From NCBI GenBank assembly GCA_019246455.1, contig JAFAQJ010000253.1:1-7307 (forward strand): 7,307 nucleotides of DNA, written 5' to 3'. The position numbers and the translations under genes were made by a program. Of this stretch, positions 1 through 6,002 are shown in pieces (positions within the stretch are counted from its first letter, which is position 1; each line of letters begins with the position of its first letter). The notes under the pieces are model-generated. The model was not told where the DNA came from. It did no database searches and saw only the letters and a program-made list of their open reading frames with translations. Source of the DNA: Pseudolabrys sp. GTDB taxonomy: Bacteria; Pseudomonadota; Alphaproteobacteria; Rhizobiales; Xanthobacteraceae.

Positions 1-2184
1 CGGGATGAACTGATCTGGCGGCACGAGGCCGTGCTCCGGATGATTCCAGCGCAGCAGTGCTTCGAAGCCCGCGACACGCTCGGTCGCAACATCGACTAGC
101 GGTTGGTAGTAGATCTCGAGCTCATTGGCCGCGAGCGCCTTGCGCAAGTCGAGCTCGATGCCGCGGCGCGCCTGCATCTGCGCGTCCATCTCTGGCTGGA
201 AGAAGTGGTACTTGCCGCGACCTTCGCTCTTGGCCCGGTAGAGCGCCATGTCAGCGTTGCGCAGCAACTGGTCAGGTTCATTGCCGTCGGTCGGCGCAAT
301 CGCGATACCGACCGAGGCCCCGATCACGACCTGATTGCCGAGCACGTCGAAGGGCTCTGACAGCCGCTCGATGACGCGAGCCGCAAGCTCGGTCGACAAC
401 GTGGGACGCGCGCCAAGCTGAATGATGGCGAATTCGTCGCCGCCCAGACGTGCCACCGTATCGAAGTCGCTTACCGCCGCATGCAGGCGCTTCGTCACCT
501 CGCACAATAGTGCGTCGCCGACCGGATGACCGAGCGTATCGTTGACGCTCTTGAAGCGATCGAGATCGATATAGAGCACCGCAAGCTCTTCGCCGCGCAG
601 CAGCGCCTCCTGCATCTCCTCGCGGAACAGCACGCGGTTCGGTAAGTTAGTGAGCGCGTCATGGCGCGCCATATGCATGATCTTGCTTTCAGCCTGCCGG
701 CGTTCGGTAACGTCCTCATAGGTCGCGACCCAGCCGCCATTGGCGGTGGCCTTATAGGCGCAGGCGATGACGCGCCCATCAGCAAAATCATAGAGGTGCG
801 AGCCGTTGGCGTAGCGACGCACATTGGCCTGTTCAGCCAAAAGATCGTCGACCGTGCGGTCCGGATGGTTCTGGCTGGCGACGCTCAGTTCCAGAATTTC
901 ACGGAACGTAGTGCCGGGTCGCACTTCGTCGCGCGATAGGCCGAAGATGTCGAAAAACCGCCGGTTGACGACTTCGAGCCGGTTCTGCGCGTCGAAGAAA
1001 CACAAACCTTGCGACATGTTATCGAGCGCGGCGTCGAGTCGGCGATTGGTCTGGCGCAGATTGGCTTCTTGTTTCTTGGCCAGCGTGATGTCGCTGCACA
1101 CGATAATGAGGCCGTTGTCACGCGTGGCGCTGCGACTGATGCGCAACCAACGGCCGTCGCCGAGCAGAATTTCGCGAGCTGCCTGCGGCTTGTCCTCGTG
1201 CGACAACAGCAGACGACCGGCCGCGGCGTTGTCCTTGAATTCCGGAAGTAAATCGTCAAGCCGGGCGCCGGCAGTGAGCAGCGCGCGGGAGATGCCGAGA
1301 AAATCAGCGGCCTGGGAATTGGCAAGGGCAATGCAATTGTCGGCGTCGATCACGATCACGCCTTCCTGCGAACTCTCCAACGCATCGGCAAGCCGGGCTT
1401 GCGCCGACCGTCGCTGGGCCACCTCGCGATCCATCATCGCTTTGATGTTGTCGCGCATCGTGCCCATCGAAGCGAGCAAATCACCAAGCTCATCGGAGCC
1501 GCCCTTCGGAATCACGACATCGATCTTTCCGGTCGCGATGCATTCCGCGACATGCGACGCGGCAGCGACCGGGCCTTCGATGCGCCGCACGAGGGCCCAT
1601 GCGACTAAAGCCGAAAGCAGCAGGGCGAGCGCCGTGCCGACGATATTGAGGTTGATGTCGCGCGTTACCGTGGCCCGCGCGCTCTGGCGGTAGATAAAGC
1701 CGTCGCCCGCGGTATAGTTTACCAGCAGATCGATCTGTTCGTCGGCTTTGGTGGCGTACTGGTCGAGCGCCTCCCAATTGTCATCGGGCTTCGAGTGCTC
1801 GAGCAGTCTTCCGCGCATCGCGTTCCAGTCCGCCACGGCCCGTCGCACATTCTCTGCGGCTTGCTTGGCGCGAATCGACTGCGAACGCTGCACCGCAATC
1901 GTGAGATCCTCGTCGAGCGTCTTGGCGGAGCGCGCGATGCTGACATCGAGGCTGGCTCTGATCTCGGGATCGGACGCGACCCACAGCCGCGCGAAAGTAG
2001 CGCGCATGTTGGCAAAGTCGGTTTCCGCGGCACGCGCGTAATTGATCGACATCAGCGCCTCGTCATACGTCTTGTCGACGAGAATGCCGGCATCCTTGAC
2101 ATTGAGCGTCGCGTAGCCGCCGAGCGCCGCCGTAATCAGACTGATGACCGTGAACGCGATCAGGATCCGACCGCGGATCGTCAT
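1..2184 (-). CDS. Membrane-bound GGDEF-EAL protein with HAMP and two PAS domains (3' end outside window)
   Basis: Open frame from ATG 2184 to the left edge, 728 residues without a stop; the C-terminal end is missing. It is a c-di-GMP turnover enzyme: GGDEF domains make c-di-GMP from two GTP and EAL domains hydrolyse it. Order: TM helix about 7-27, extracytoplasmic helical region about 28-175 (four-helix-bundle-like), TM about 179-199, HAMP about 200-255, PAS about 262-370, a second PAS about 380-495 (LDAALDNMSQGLCFFD), GGDEF about 505-660 (RHDALTNLPNR; intact GGDEF at 581-585), then the start of an EAL domain (YYQP 692-695, EALLRW 708-713). The RxxD product-inhibition site expected just before GGDEF is not visible (SDFD at about 572-575). 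In-frame upstream ATGs at 2241 and 2259 exist before a stop; 2259 has a weak AGG. I prefer 2184 because the family usually begins directly with a 'MTIRGRIL' TM segment. Divergent from the cupredoxin gene. Whether the EAL half is catalytic cannot be judged here. Confidence 0.93.
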   Translation of the reverse strand, partial: MTIRGRILIAFTVISLITAALGGYATLNVKDAGILVDKTYDEALMSINYARAAETDFANMRATFARLWVASDPEIRASLDVSIARSAKTLDEDLTIAVQRSQSIRAKQAAENVRRAVADWNAMRGRLLEHSKPDDNWEALDQYATKADEQIDLLVNYTAGDGFIYRQSARATVTRDINLNIVGTALALLLSALVAWALVRRIEGPVAAASHVAECIATGKIDVVIPKGGSDELGDLLASMGTMRDNIKAMMDREVAQRRSAQARLADALESSQEGVIVIDADNCIALANSQAADFLGISRALLTAGARLDDLLPEFKDNAAAGRLLLSHEDKPQAAREILLGDGRWLRISRSATRDNGLIIVCSDITLAKKQEANLRQTNRRLDAALDNMSQGLCFFDAQNRLEVVNRRFFDIFGLSRDEVRPGTTFREILELSVASQNHPDRTVDDLLAEQANVRRYANGSHLYDFADGRVIACAYKATANGGWVATYEDVTERRQAESKIMHMARHDALTNLPNRVLFREEMQEALLRGEELAVLYIDLDRFKSVNDTLGHPVGDALLCEVTKRLHAAVSDFDTVARLGGDEFAIIQLGARPTLSTELAARVIERLSEPFDVLGNQVVIGASVGIAIAPTDGNEPDQLLRNADMALYRAKSEGRGKYHFFQPEMDAQMQARRGIELDLRKALAANELEIYYQPLVDVATERVAGFEALLRWNHPEHGLVPPDQFIP

Positions 2185-2342
2185 GAAAAATGATGCCACC
2201 CGGGTTACGCCCCGGTGCCATGGCGATGCTGGTGAGCTCATAAGCCGCGTCTTGGGCATGAAATGCCTGGGTTTTCGAGCCTTAGGCGTACCGTTCGGCG
2301 GTTAAAGCGGCTTGATAGCCGGTTCCAATCCTGAGGATTTCG

Positions 2343-2358
2343 TTAACGCCGTCTTAAC
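2343..2358. promoter_or_regulatory. Perfect CtrA-type box, TTAA-N7-TTAAC
   Basis: TTAA at 2343-2346, seven bases, TTAA at 2354-2357 followed by C. This matches the full CtrA recognition sequence known from Caulobacter and other alphaproteobacteria. It lies in the 210-base divergent spacer, 36 bases upstream of the cupredoxin ATG and about 160 bases upstream of the preferred GGDEF-EAL start, so it could serve either gene. The match is seen directly; binding by CtrA is inferred. No convincing -35/-10 pair was recognised in this spacer. Confidence 0.55.
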
Positions 2359-2394
2359 TGCACCGGGGCACGGTGAGGAAAACCAGGATTTCCG

Positions 2395-2739
2395 ATGTCC
2401 CACGCCAAAAAAGTGCTAACGCCGGCTAGCTTCGCGCTGGTTTCCGCGCTGCTTGGTTGCGCGACCGGGGCCCTAGCCGCGGGACCCTACCTGGTCTCGC
2501 AGAAAGGGCGCGAATTTACGCCAAAAGAGATCGGCCTCTCACGCGGCGAAGCGATCACGATCGTCAATGATGACGCCGACCTGCGCCACCACGCCTACAT
2601 CAACGCTAGTAATTTCACCTTCGACTCGGGCGATCAGGAGCCGGGCAGCAAGTCCGTCGTGAATTTCACGGTGCCCGGCACGTTCACCGTACTATGCGCG
2701 ATCCACCCGAAGATGCGGTTGGTCGTCAAGGTCGAATAG
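2395..2739 (+). CDS. Secreted amicyanin-like cupredoxin (type 1 copper protein)
   Basis: Predicted 114-residue periplasmic blue-copper electron carrier. An N-terminal signal sequence (basic residues 5-6, hydrophobic core about 11-28) is likely cleaved after the Ala-Leu-Ala-Ala at about 26-29. The mature part is a short cupredoxin beta-sandwich. Type 1 ligands are visible: His65 (or His66) after VNDDADLR, then Cys101, His104 and Met107 in CAIHPKM. The C-x2-H-x2-M loop has the same compact spacing as amicyanin (CTPHPFM); plastocyanin has a longer H-to-M interval. Start supported by AGGA at 2385-2388, six bases before ATG. A CtrA-type site sits upstream. Genes of this type are sometimes labelled methylamine utilisation protein, but no methylamine dehydrogenase genes are in this window, so the redox partner is unknown; the di-haem peroxidase at 4172-5194 is one candidate. 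Leu-Leu-Gly-Cys at 19-22 is a poor lipobox, so a lipoprotein form is less likely. Confidence 0.92.
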   Translation: MSHAKKVLTPASFALVSALLGCATGALAAGPYLVSQKGREFTPKEIGLSRGEAITIVNDDADLRHHAYINASNFTFDSGDQEPGSKSVVNFTVPGTFTVLCAIHPKMRLVVKVE

Positions 2740-2743
2740 CCGC

Positions 2744-3781
2744 TCAGAGCATTGCCGTGCCAAACAGCGCGGTATGCCCGACATAATAAGCCAGCAGAAA
2801 GACACCGACTGACGCGCCATACGCGAGCGGCGCGAGCCAGGGCCGACGCACCAGCGCCGCCTCGCCACCGTTGTCGGCGACAATCGCCGCCAGCACGACA
2901 ATGATGAGCGTGTGGCCGATCAGATCGACCTTGCCGAATTCCGCCACCGCGCTGACGAACATGCCGGCGAGCATGATCGCTCCGATGCGGCGCACCAGTG
3001 GCGTCCACATCAGCGAGAAAGCAAGCGCGAATTCGATGGCGCCGGCCGCACGCATGAAGAATTCCGGATCGAAGCCGAGCGTCATGCCCTTATGCTGCGC
3101 GAGCAGCGGGAACGACCATTCCGGATAAGCCCACTTTTCGATCGAAGCCCACATCAGAGTGATGCCGGCGCTGTAGCGCACGACGTCGATCGCGCGCACG
3201 CCGAACAGATCGCGCCGCAAACCTGTCAAGGCGAGATAGGCGGCGACGCCGAGAAAGACCGGATAGTCGGCGAGATGGAAGATGCCGTATTCCCAAACCG
3301 CGATACCGAAAATAATTGCGATACCCGCTGCCGACAGCGGCATCGTGCGGCGGGACAACATGCCGGCAGCGATCGCAAGATGCAGCGCGCCGATCGCCGG
3401 CGACGAGGTCTTCAATTCCGGTGTCAGAAGAATTCCGCCGACCGCCCAGATCGAGATGAAGAAGAAGGCGGCGCCGGCGCGAAACAACATTTCAGTGTTG
3501 TCGCGCAGGAATTGTGTCGCGCGATCGATCGATCGGATCATCGCGAGACCGACCGGCGTGCCTTCCATCAGGCAGCCCGACATCAAAGCGAGAACCGAAA
3601 GCCCGGTCAGGATTTCAAAATCGGGGCACAGCACATTTTCGAGGCCGCGCGGCTGGCCGGCGACATCGAACGCGCAAAACCATTTGACGTGAGCGCTCGC
3701 GCTTGTTGCGAGCAACGCGTTAACCACAATCGCGAGCGGCCAAACAGCCACGCGCGACGGCCCGATACGCAGCCGTCCCAT
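2744..3781 (-). CDS. Multi-pass membrane protein, possibly DoxX-like, with N-terminal signal peptide
   Basis: 345 residues from ATG 3781. A GTG six bases upstream (3787) is also in frame, but GGAG lies nine bases before the ATG and only three before the GTG, so ATG is preferred. The N terminus has a signal-like hydrophobic stretch ending in Ala-Thr-Ser-Ala-Ser-Ala, followed by His-Val-Lys-Trp-Phe-Cys: cleavage there would leave His31 as the mature N-terminal residue. A second cysteine (Cys52) in ENVLCPDFE could pair with Cys36 outside the membrane. About seven or eight hydrophobic helices follow. The C-terminal half (FRAAGAIEF-type segment, helices with GKVDLIGH) has the flavour of DoxX-type membrane proteins, but I see no diagnostic motif and assign no function. 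It converges on the cupredoxin gene with a 4-base gap and is divergent from the small gene at 3962. The spacer carries a CtrA-type site. Confidence 0.87.
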   Translation of the reverse strand: MGRLRIGPSRVAVWPLAIVVNALLATSASAHVKWFCAFDVAGQPRGLENVLCPDFEILTGLSVLALMSGCLMEGTPVGLAMIRSIDRATQFLRDNTEMLFRAGAAFFFISIWAVGGILLTPELKTSSPAIGALHLAIAAGMLSRRTMPLSAAGIAIIFGIAVWEYGIFHLADYPVFLGVAAYLALTGLRRDLFGVRAIDVVRYSAGITLMWASIEKWAYPEWSFPLLAQHKGMTLGFDPEFFMRAAGAIEFALAFSLMWTPLVRRIGAIMLAGMFVSAVAEFGKVDLIGHTLIIVVLAAIVADNGGEAALVRRPWLAPLAYGASVGVFLLAYYVGHTALFGTAML

Positions 3782-3841
3782 TCCCACTATCTCCAGCGCT
3801 TAATCAACCAGCTTCAAAGCCGCTCTCAGGCCGCTGGTATG

Positions 3842-3892
3842 CTTAAGGTTTTACCACAAATGGCGGCAATTGCGTGATCGATCTTAAGGTTT
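3842..3892 (+). repeat. Direct repeat of CTTAAGGTTT, 41-base period
   Basis: CTTAAGGTTT occurs at 3842-3851 and again at 3883-3892, with start-to-start distance 41 bases, close to four helical turns. The second copy forms the left half of the perfect CtrA-type box; the first lacks the second TTAA and would be a half site. Two copies this close in a 180-base divergent spacer suggest paired regulator binding, but no protein is established. Confidence 0.45.
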
Positions 3893-3899
3893 GGTTAAC
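3884..3899. promoter_or_regulatory. Perfect CtrA-type box, TTAA-N7-TTAAC
   Basis: TTAA at 3884-3887, seven bases (GGTTTGG), then TTAAC at 3895-3899. The right half is embedded in the palindrome GGTTAACC. It lies between the divergent membrane-protein gene (start 3781) and the small two-helix protein gene (start 3962), about 100 and 62 bases from the two starts. It is the second exact match to the CtrA consensus in this window. Binding is inferred. Confidence 0.55.
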
Positions 3900-3961
3900 C
3901 TCCAAAAGTGAACGAGGCGTGACGGGCGCGTTGGGAAGGCGTCCGGTAAGCATTGCTGGCT

Positions 3962-4162
3962 ATGAGTGATATCGGTCAGAAAAAGTACGCAGGGAATCCA
4001 GTGCTCAGCGTTATCAGCACGATCAGTGTCGCGGCAGGAACCTTTATGGCTCATTTCGCGCAGCGATTTCCCGCGCGCGTTGAGACGCTCGAAACCTGTG
4101 CCGGCTACATGCTGATCGGCGGCCTGTTCCTGATCGGATCCGGCCTTCCCGTTCTGATCTGA
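3962..4162 (+). CDS. Small hypothetical two-helix membrane protein
   Basis: 66 residues from ATG 3962; an in-frame TTG at 3953 would add three residues and is less likely. No clear Shine-Dalgarno sequence is seen at good spacing for either start (GGTAAG at 3945-3950 is 11 bases from the ATG). Two hydrophobic segments, about 14-30 (LSVISTISVAAGTFM) and about 48-65 (MLIGGLFLIGSGLP), flank a short polar loop with FAQRFPARVETLE. This predicts an inner-membrane helical hairpin. I do not recognise a named family and assign no function. It is preceded by the CtrA-type site in the divergent spacer and ends nine bases from the convergent peroxidase gene. Coding is supported by the regular hydrophobic pattern and its fit to an otherwise unexplained gap. 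Confidence 0.72.
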   Translation: MSDIGQKKYAGNPVLSVISTISVAAGTFMAHFAQRFPARVETLETCAGYMLIGGLFLIGSGLPVLI

Positions 4163-4171
4163 TTTTCCTTT

Positions 4172-5194
4172 TTATCGCGGTGGCAATTGCGGCGCGGCGA
4201 CGCGCTGCGGGTCGCTGTTGAGCGTACGCAGAAAGGCGATCAGGTCCGATTTTTCCTGCGTCGAGAGATTAAGCGGGCGGATGTGCGGATCTCTGCTCGG
4301 CCGAGCAATGCCTCCTCGGCTGTAAAGCTCCAACACTTCTTCGAGCGTTACAAGCGAGCCGTCGTGCATGTAAGGCGGCCGTTTTGCCACATCGCGCAGC
4401 GTCGGCGTCTTGAACGCGTACCGTAGCCCCACCGACGACGGAAATAATTTGCTGCGGCCGATATCATTGTCTTTCGCGGTGCCGATATCGTGAAACGAAG
4501 CGTCGGTAAAGGCCCAACCGCTATGGCATGACACGCAATTCGCCTTGCCGACAAACAACGAAAAACCCCGCTTGGCTTCGCTGCTGATCGCGCGCTCGTC
4601 GCCTTTGATCCACCGATCGAACGGCGCCTCTTTCGACACGATTGAACGTTCGTAGGTCGCGAGCGCCAGCTCGATCTTTCGCTTGGTGATCGGCCCGCTG
4701 CCGAACGCCGTAGTGAATGCCCACACATAACCGGGAATTGCGCTCAATCTTTCGACGGCCAGGTGTTCCGGCAGATTCATGATGATCGGCGAGGAGATCG
4801 GCGTGAAAGCAACGTTCTCCAGATCCTCGAACTGCCCGGCCCAGCCAGGCGTCGGCACCCAAGCGATGTTGAGCAAGGTCGGCGAGCGTCGCGGCATGAT
4901 CTTTTCGCCAATGCCGCGCGGCCTCCCATCTTGCCACGACAGCGAAGGATCGTGGCATGACGCGCACGCAATCTTTTGCGAACCGGACAAGACCGGATCG
5001 AAGAACAACATCCGACCAAGCGCCGCCTTCGCTTCGGAATACGGGTTGTCGTCCGGATGTGGAATGGTCTTTGGCCGCTGAAACTGCGCGCGGTCGAGCG
5101 AGGGCTGGGCCGACCACGAAAAGCCAGCGAGGGCCAGCGCCGCAGCGCCCGCCAGAAGACCACCCAGAACGCGCGGCGAAAACCTGGTTCGCAT
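4172..5194 (-). CDS. Periplasmic di-haem cytochrome c peroxidase family protein (CCP/MauG superfamily)
   Basis: 340 residues; usual size for bacterial di-haem peroxidases, which reduce H2O2 to water with electrons from small cytochromes or cupredoxins. Residues 1-29 form a Sec-type signal (basic start, Ala/Leu-rich core, Trp-Ser-Ala before Gln30). Two covalent c-haem motifs: CASCH 77-81 and CVSCH 220-224. Met276 in PPYMHDGS fits the distal axial ligand of the second, high-potential haem; MauG has Tyr in that role, so this is CCP-like. Other family signatures: ALGRMLFFDPVLSGS (58-72), RSPTLLNIAW (103-112), FKTPTLRDVAKRPPY (261-275). The usual FWDGR-type loop after the LLNIAW segment is replaced by GWAGQFEDLENVAF, so peroxidase activity is uncertain. 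ATG 5194 has no clear ribosome binding site. It lies downstream of tRNA-Phe in the same direction, with a CtrA-like site 24-39 bases before the start. Confidence 0.92.
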   Translation of the reverse strand: MRTRFSPRVLGGLLAGAAALALAGFSWSAQPSLDRAQFQRPKTIPHPDDNPYSEAKAALGRMLFFDPVLSGSQKIACASCHDPSLSWQDGRPRGIGEKIMPRRSPTLLNIAWVPTPGWAGQFEDLENVAFTPISSPIIMNLPEHLAVERLSAIPGYVWAFTTAFGSGPITKRKIELALATYERSIVSKEAPFDRWIKGDERAISSEAKRGFSLFVGKANCVSCHSGWAFTDASFHDIGTAKDNDIGRSKLFPSSVGLRYAFKTPTLRDVAKRPPYMHDGSLVTLEEVLELYSRGGIARPSRDPHIRPLNLSTQEKSDLIAFLRTLNSDPQRVAAPQLPPR

Positions 5195-5217
5195 TGCGCG
5201 CAGCGTCGGCGAACCGA

Positions 5218-5233
5218 GTTGACGTTTCGTTAA
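5218..5233 (-). promoter_or_regulatory. Near-consensus CtrA-type site upstream of the peroxidase gene
   Basis: Read on the minus strand: TTAA, seven bases (CGAAACG), TCAAC, i.e. one mismatch to TTAA-N7-TTAAC. It lies 24 to 39 bases upstream of the peroxidase ATG, similar to the placement relative to the cupredoxin gene. One mismatch makes it clearly weaker than the two exact sites. Confidence 0.3.
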
Positions 5234-5241
5234 CGAAGACG
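5223..5241 (-). other. Small inverted repeat between tRNA-Phe and the peroxidase gene
   Basis: TTCG-TTAA-CGAA with a further CGT/ACG extension and one bulged base gives a seven-pair hairpin with a TTAA loop, starting 15 bases past the tRNA 3' end. It could help end or process the tRNA transcript, but no T-run follows, so an intrinsic terminator is not supported. It overlaps the CtrA-like site and may simply reflect its palindromic half. Confidence 0.25.
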
Positions 5242-5256
5242 GCGAGGGTCAGGAAA

Positions 5257-5332
5257 TGGTGCCCAGGGGCGGAATCGAACCACCGACACTGCGATTTTCA
5301 ATCGCATGCTCTACCAACTGAGCTACCTGGGC
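5257..5332 (-). tRNA. tRNA-Phe (anticodon GAA), CCA encoded
   Basis: 76 bases. Acceptor stem GCCCAGG (5326-5332) pairs with CCTGGGC (5261-5267), discriminator A, and the terminal CCA is in the DNA (5257-5259). D-arm GCTC/GAGC with loop AGTTGGTA, anticodon stem TGCGA/TCGCA with loop TTGAAAA (anticodon GAA), five-base variable loop, T-arm GGTGG/CCGCC with loop TTCGATT. All stems pair fully, so it should be functional and decode both Phe codons. It has its own promoter at 5376-5404 and lies downstream of the TPP-decarboxylase operon on the same strand. Confidence 0.98.
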
Positions 5333-5375
5333 GCCGATTCCGCCGGAAAGCAGCAGAACCTCAAGAGCGGGGCGC

Positions 5376-5404
5376 GTTATAGAGGGCACGCCGGAGACTG
5401 TCCA
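5376..5404 (-). promoter_or_regulatory. Sigma70-type promoter for tRNA-Phe
   Basis: On the minus strand: -35 TGGACA (5404-5399), a 17-base spacer, -10 TATAAC (5381-5376), followed by a GC-rich discriminator (GCGCCCCG) of the kind common at stringently controlled stable-RNA promoters. Expected transcript start is near 5369, giving a leader of about 37 bases before the tRNA. It lies within the 97 bases between the end of the decarboxylase beta gene and the tRNA. Confidence 0.7.
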
Positions 5405-5429
5405 GAACAGGAGGCGTTGACGGCGCTCT

Positions 5430-6002
5430 CTAGACCGAAGCCCCAATAGCGCGCCGGAACCGTTGTTTTAACGCCACCCCATCACGCTCGGGCAGGACCC
5501 GCGGCGGATCATCTGCCGCAATGCGGACCCGCGCAAACAGGAGTTCGTGGCCGGCGGTAAGTTGAGCGTGCACGCCGGCCAGTTGCGTCTCGTCCGATAC
5601 ATCGAAGCATCGTGGGAAACCGGCGGCGCGGGCCACGGCCACCAGATCGACGCCACGCTGCGTATGGCTCGCCTGCATACCGGTTTCGCCGTACACGCCG
5701 TTGTCAAACACGACTATCGCCAGATTGGCGGGCTTTTGGACGGCGATGGCCGCCAGACTACCGAGGCCCATGAGCATTTCGCCGTCCCCAGTGACAACGG
5801 CCACCCGTTTGTCCGGCTGCGCGAGCGCCAGACCCAATCCGATCATCGCCGCGCCGCCCATCGCACCCCAGAGATAGAAATCGCGATCGTTTTCGCCGAG
5901 CGAGGCGAGGTCCCAACAGGTCGAGCCCAGACCAGGGACGACAAACAGGTTGTCTGGACGGTCTTTCAGCAACTGCTTGATCGCGGCGCGCCGTTCGATC
6001 AT
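5430..6002 (-). CDS. TPP-binding beta subunit of a sulfopyruvate/phosphonopyruvate decarboxylase-type enzyme
   Basis: 190 residues from ATG 6002. This is the PP (cofactor diphosphate/Mg-binding) half of a thiamine-diphosphate 2-oxoacid decarboxylase. The cofactor motif GDG at 72-74 begins the classic GDG...N signature ending at Asp-Asn 100-101; FDNGVYGETGMQ matches the segment seen in ComE and AepY-type decarboxylases. Upstream are VVPGLGSTCWDLAS and FYLWGAMGGAAMIGLGLALA, typical of this domain. The ATG overlaps the alpha stop as ATGA (5999-6002), indicating translational coupling; an in-frame GTG at 6011 would add three residues. It needs the neighbouring alpha subunit for a complete active site, which forms between the two domains. 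The physiological substrate is not determined by the sequence: sulfopyruvate, phosphonopyruvate or another short 2-oxoacid are all possible. It is the last protein gene before tRNA-Phe. Confidence 0.88.
   Translation of the reverse strand: MIERRAAIKQLLKDRPDNLFVVPGLGSTCWDLASLGENDRDFYLWGAMGGAAMIGLGLALAQPDKRVAVVTGDGEMLMGLGSLAAIAVQKPANLAIVVFDNGVYGETGMQASHTQRGVDLVAVARAAGFPRCFDVSDETQLAGVHAQLTAGHELLFARVRIAADDPPRVLPERDGVALKQRFRRAIGASV

Noticed and set aside
824..1693. Long plus-strand open frame of 289 codons
   Set aside because: Lies opposite the GGDEF-EAL gene, whose frame encodes recognisable HAMP, PAS and GGDEF domains; the plus-strand product is low-complexity Ser/Arg/Ala-rich and has no recognisable motif. 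High-GC shadow frame.
2452..2463. Possible lipobox (Leu-Leu-Gly-Cys) in the cupredoxin
   Set aside because: Leu at -2 is unfavourable, and a good signal peptidase I site follows a few residues later.
3850..3858. DnaA-box-like TTTACCACA near the CtrA site, suggesting a replication origin
   Set aside because: Two mismatches to TTATCCACA, only one copy, no AT-rich unwinding region or origin-linked genes nearby.
2912..3877. Long plus-strand open frame of 321 codons opposite the membrane protein
   Set aside because: Product is rich in Arg, His, Asp and Gln, typical of the antisense of a hydrophobic gene; the minus strand has a signal peptide, regular helices and a ribosome binding site.
4141..4171. 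T-rich stretch after the small membrane protein gene as an intrinsic terminator
   Set aside because: Runs of T follow the stop codon, but I could not find a convincing GC-rich hairpin directly before them.
4172..5194. Calling the di-haem protein MauG
   Set aside because: The second haem keeps Met276 as probable axial ligand where MauG uses Tyr, and no methylamine dehydrogenase genes are in the window.
5257..5332. tRNA-Phe as an integration site of a mobile island
   Set aside because: No integrase gene and no repeated copy of the tRNA 3' end were seen in the window.
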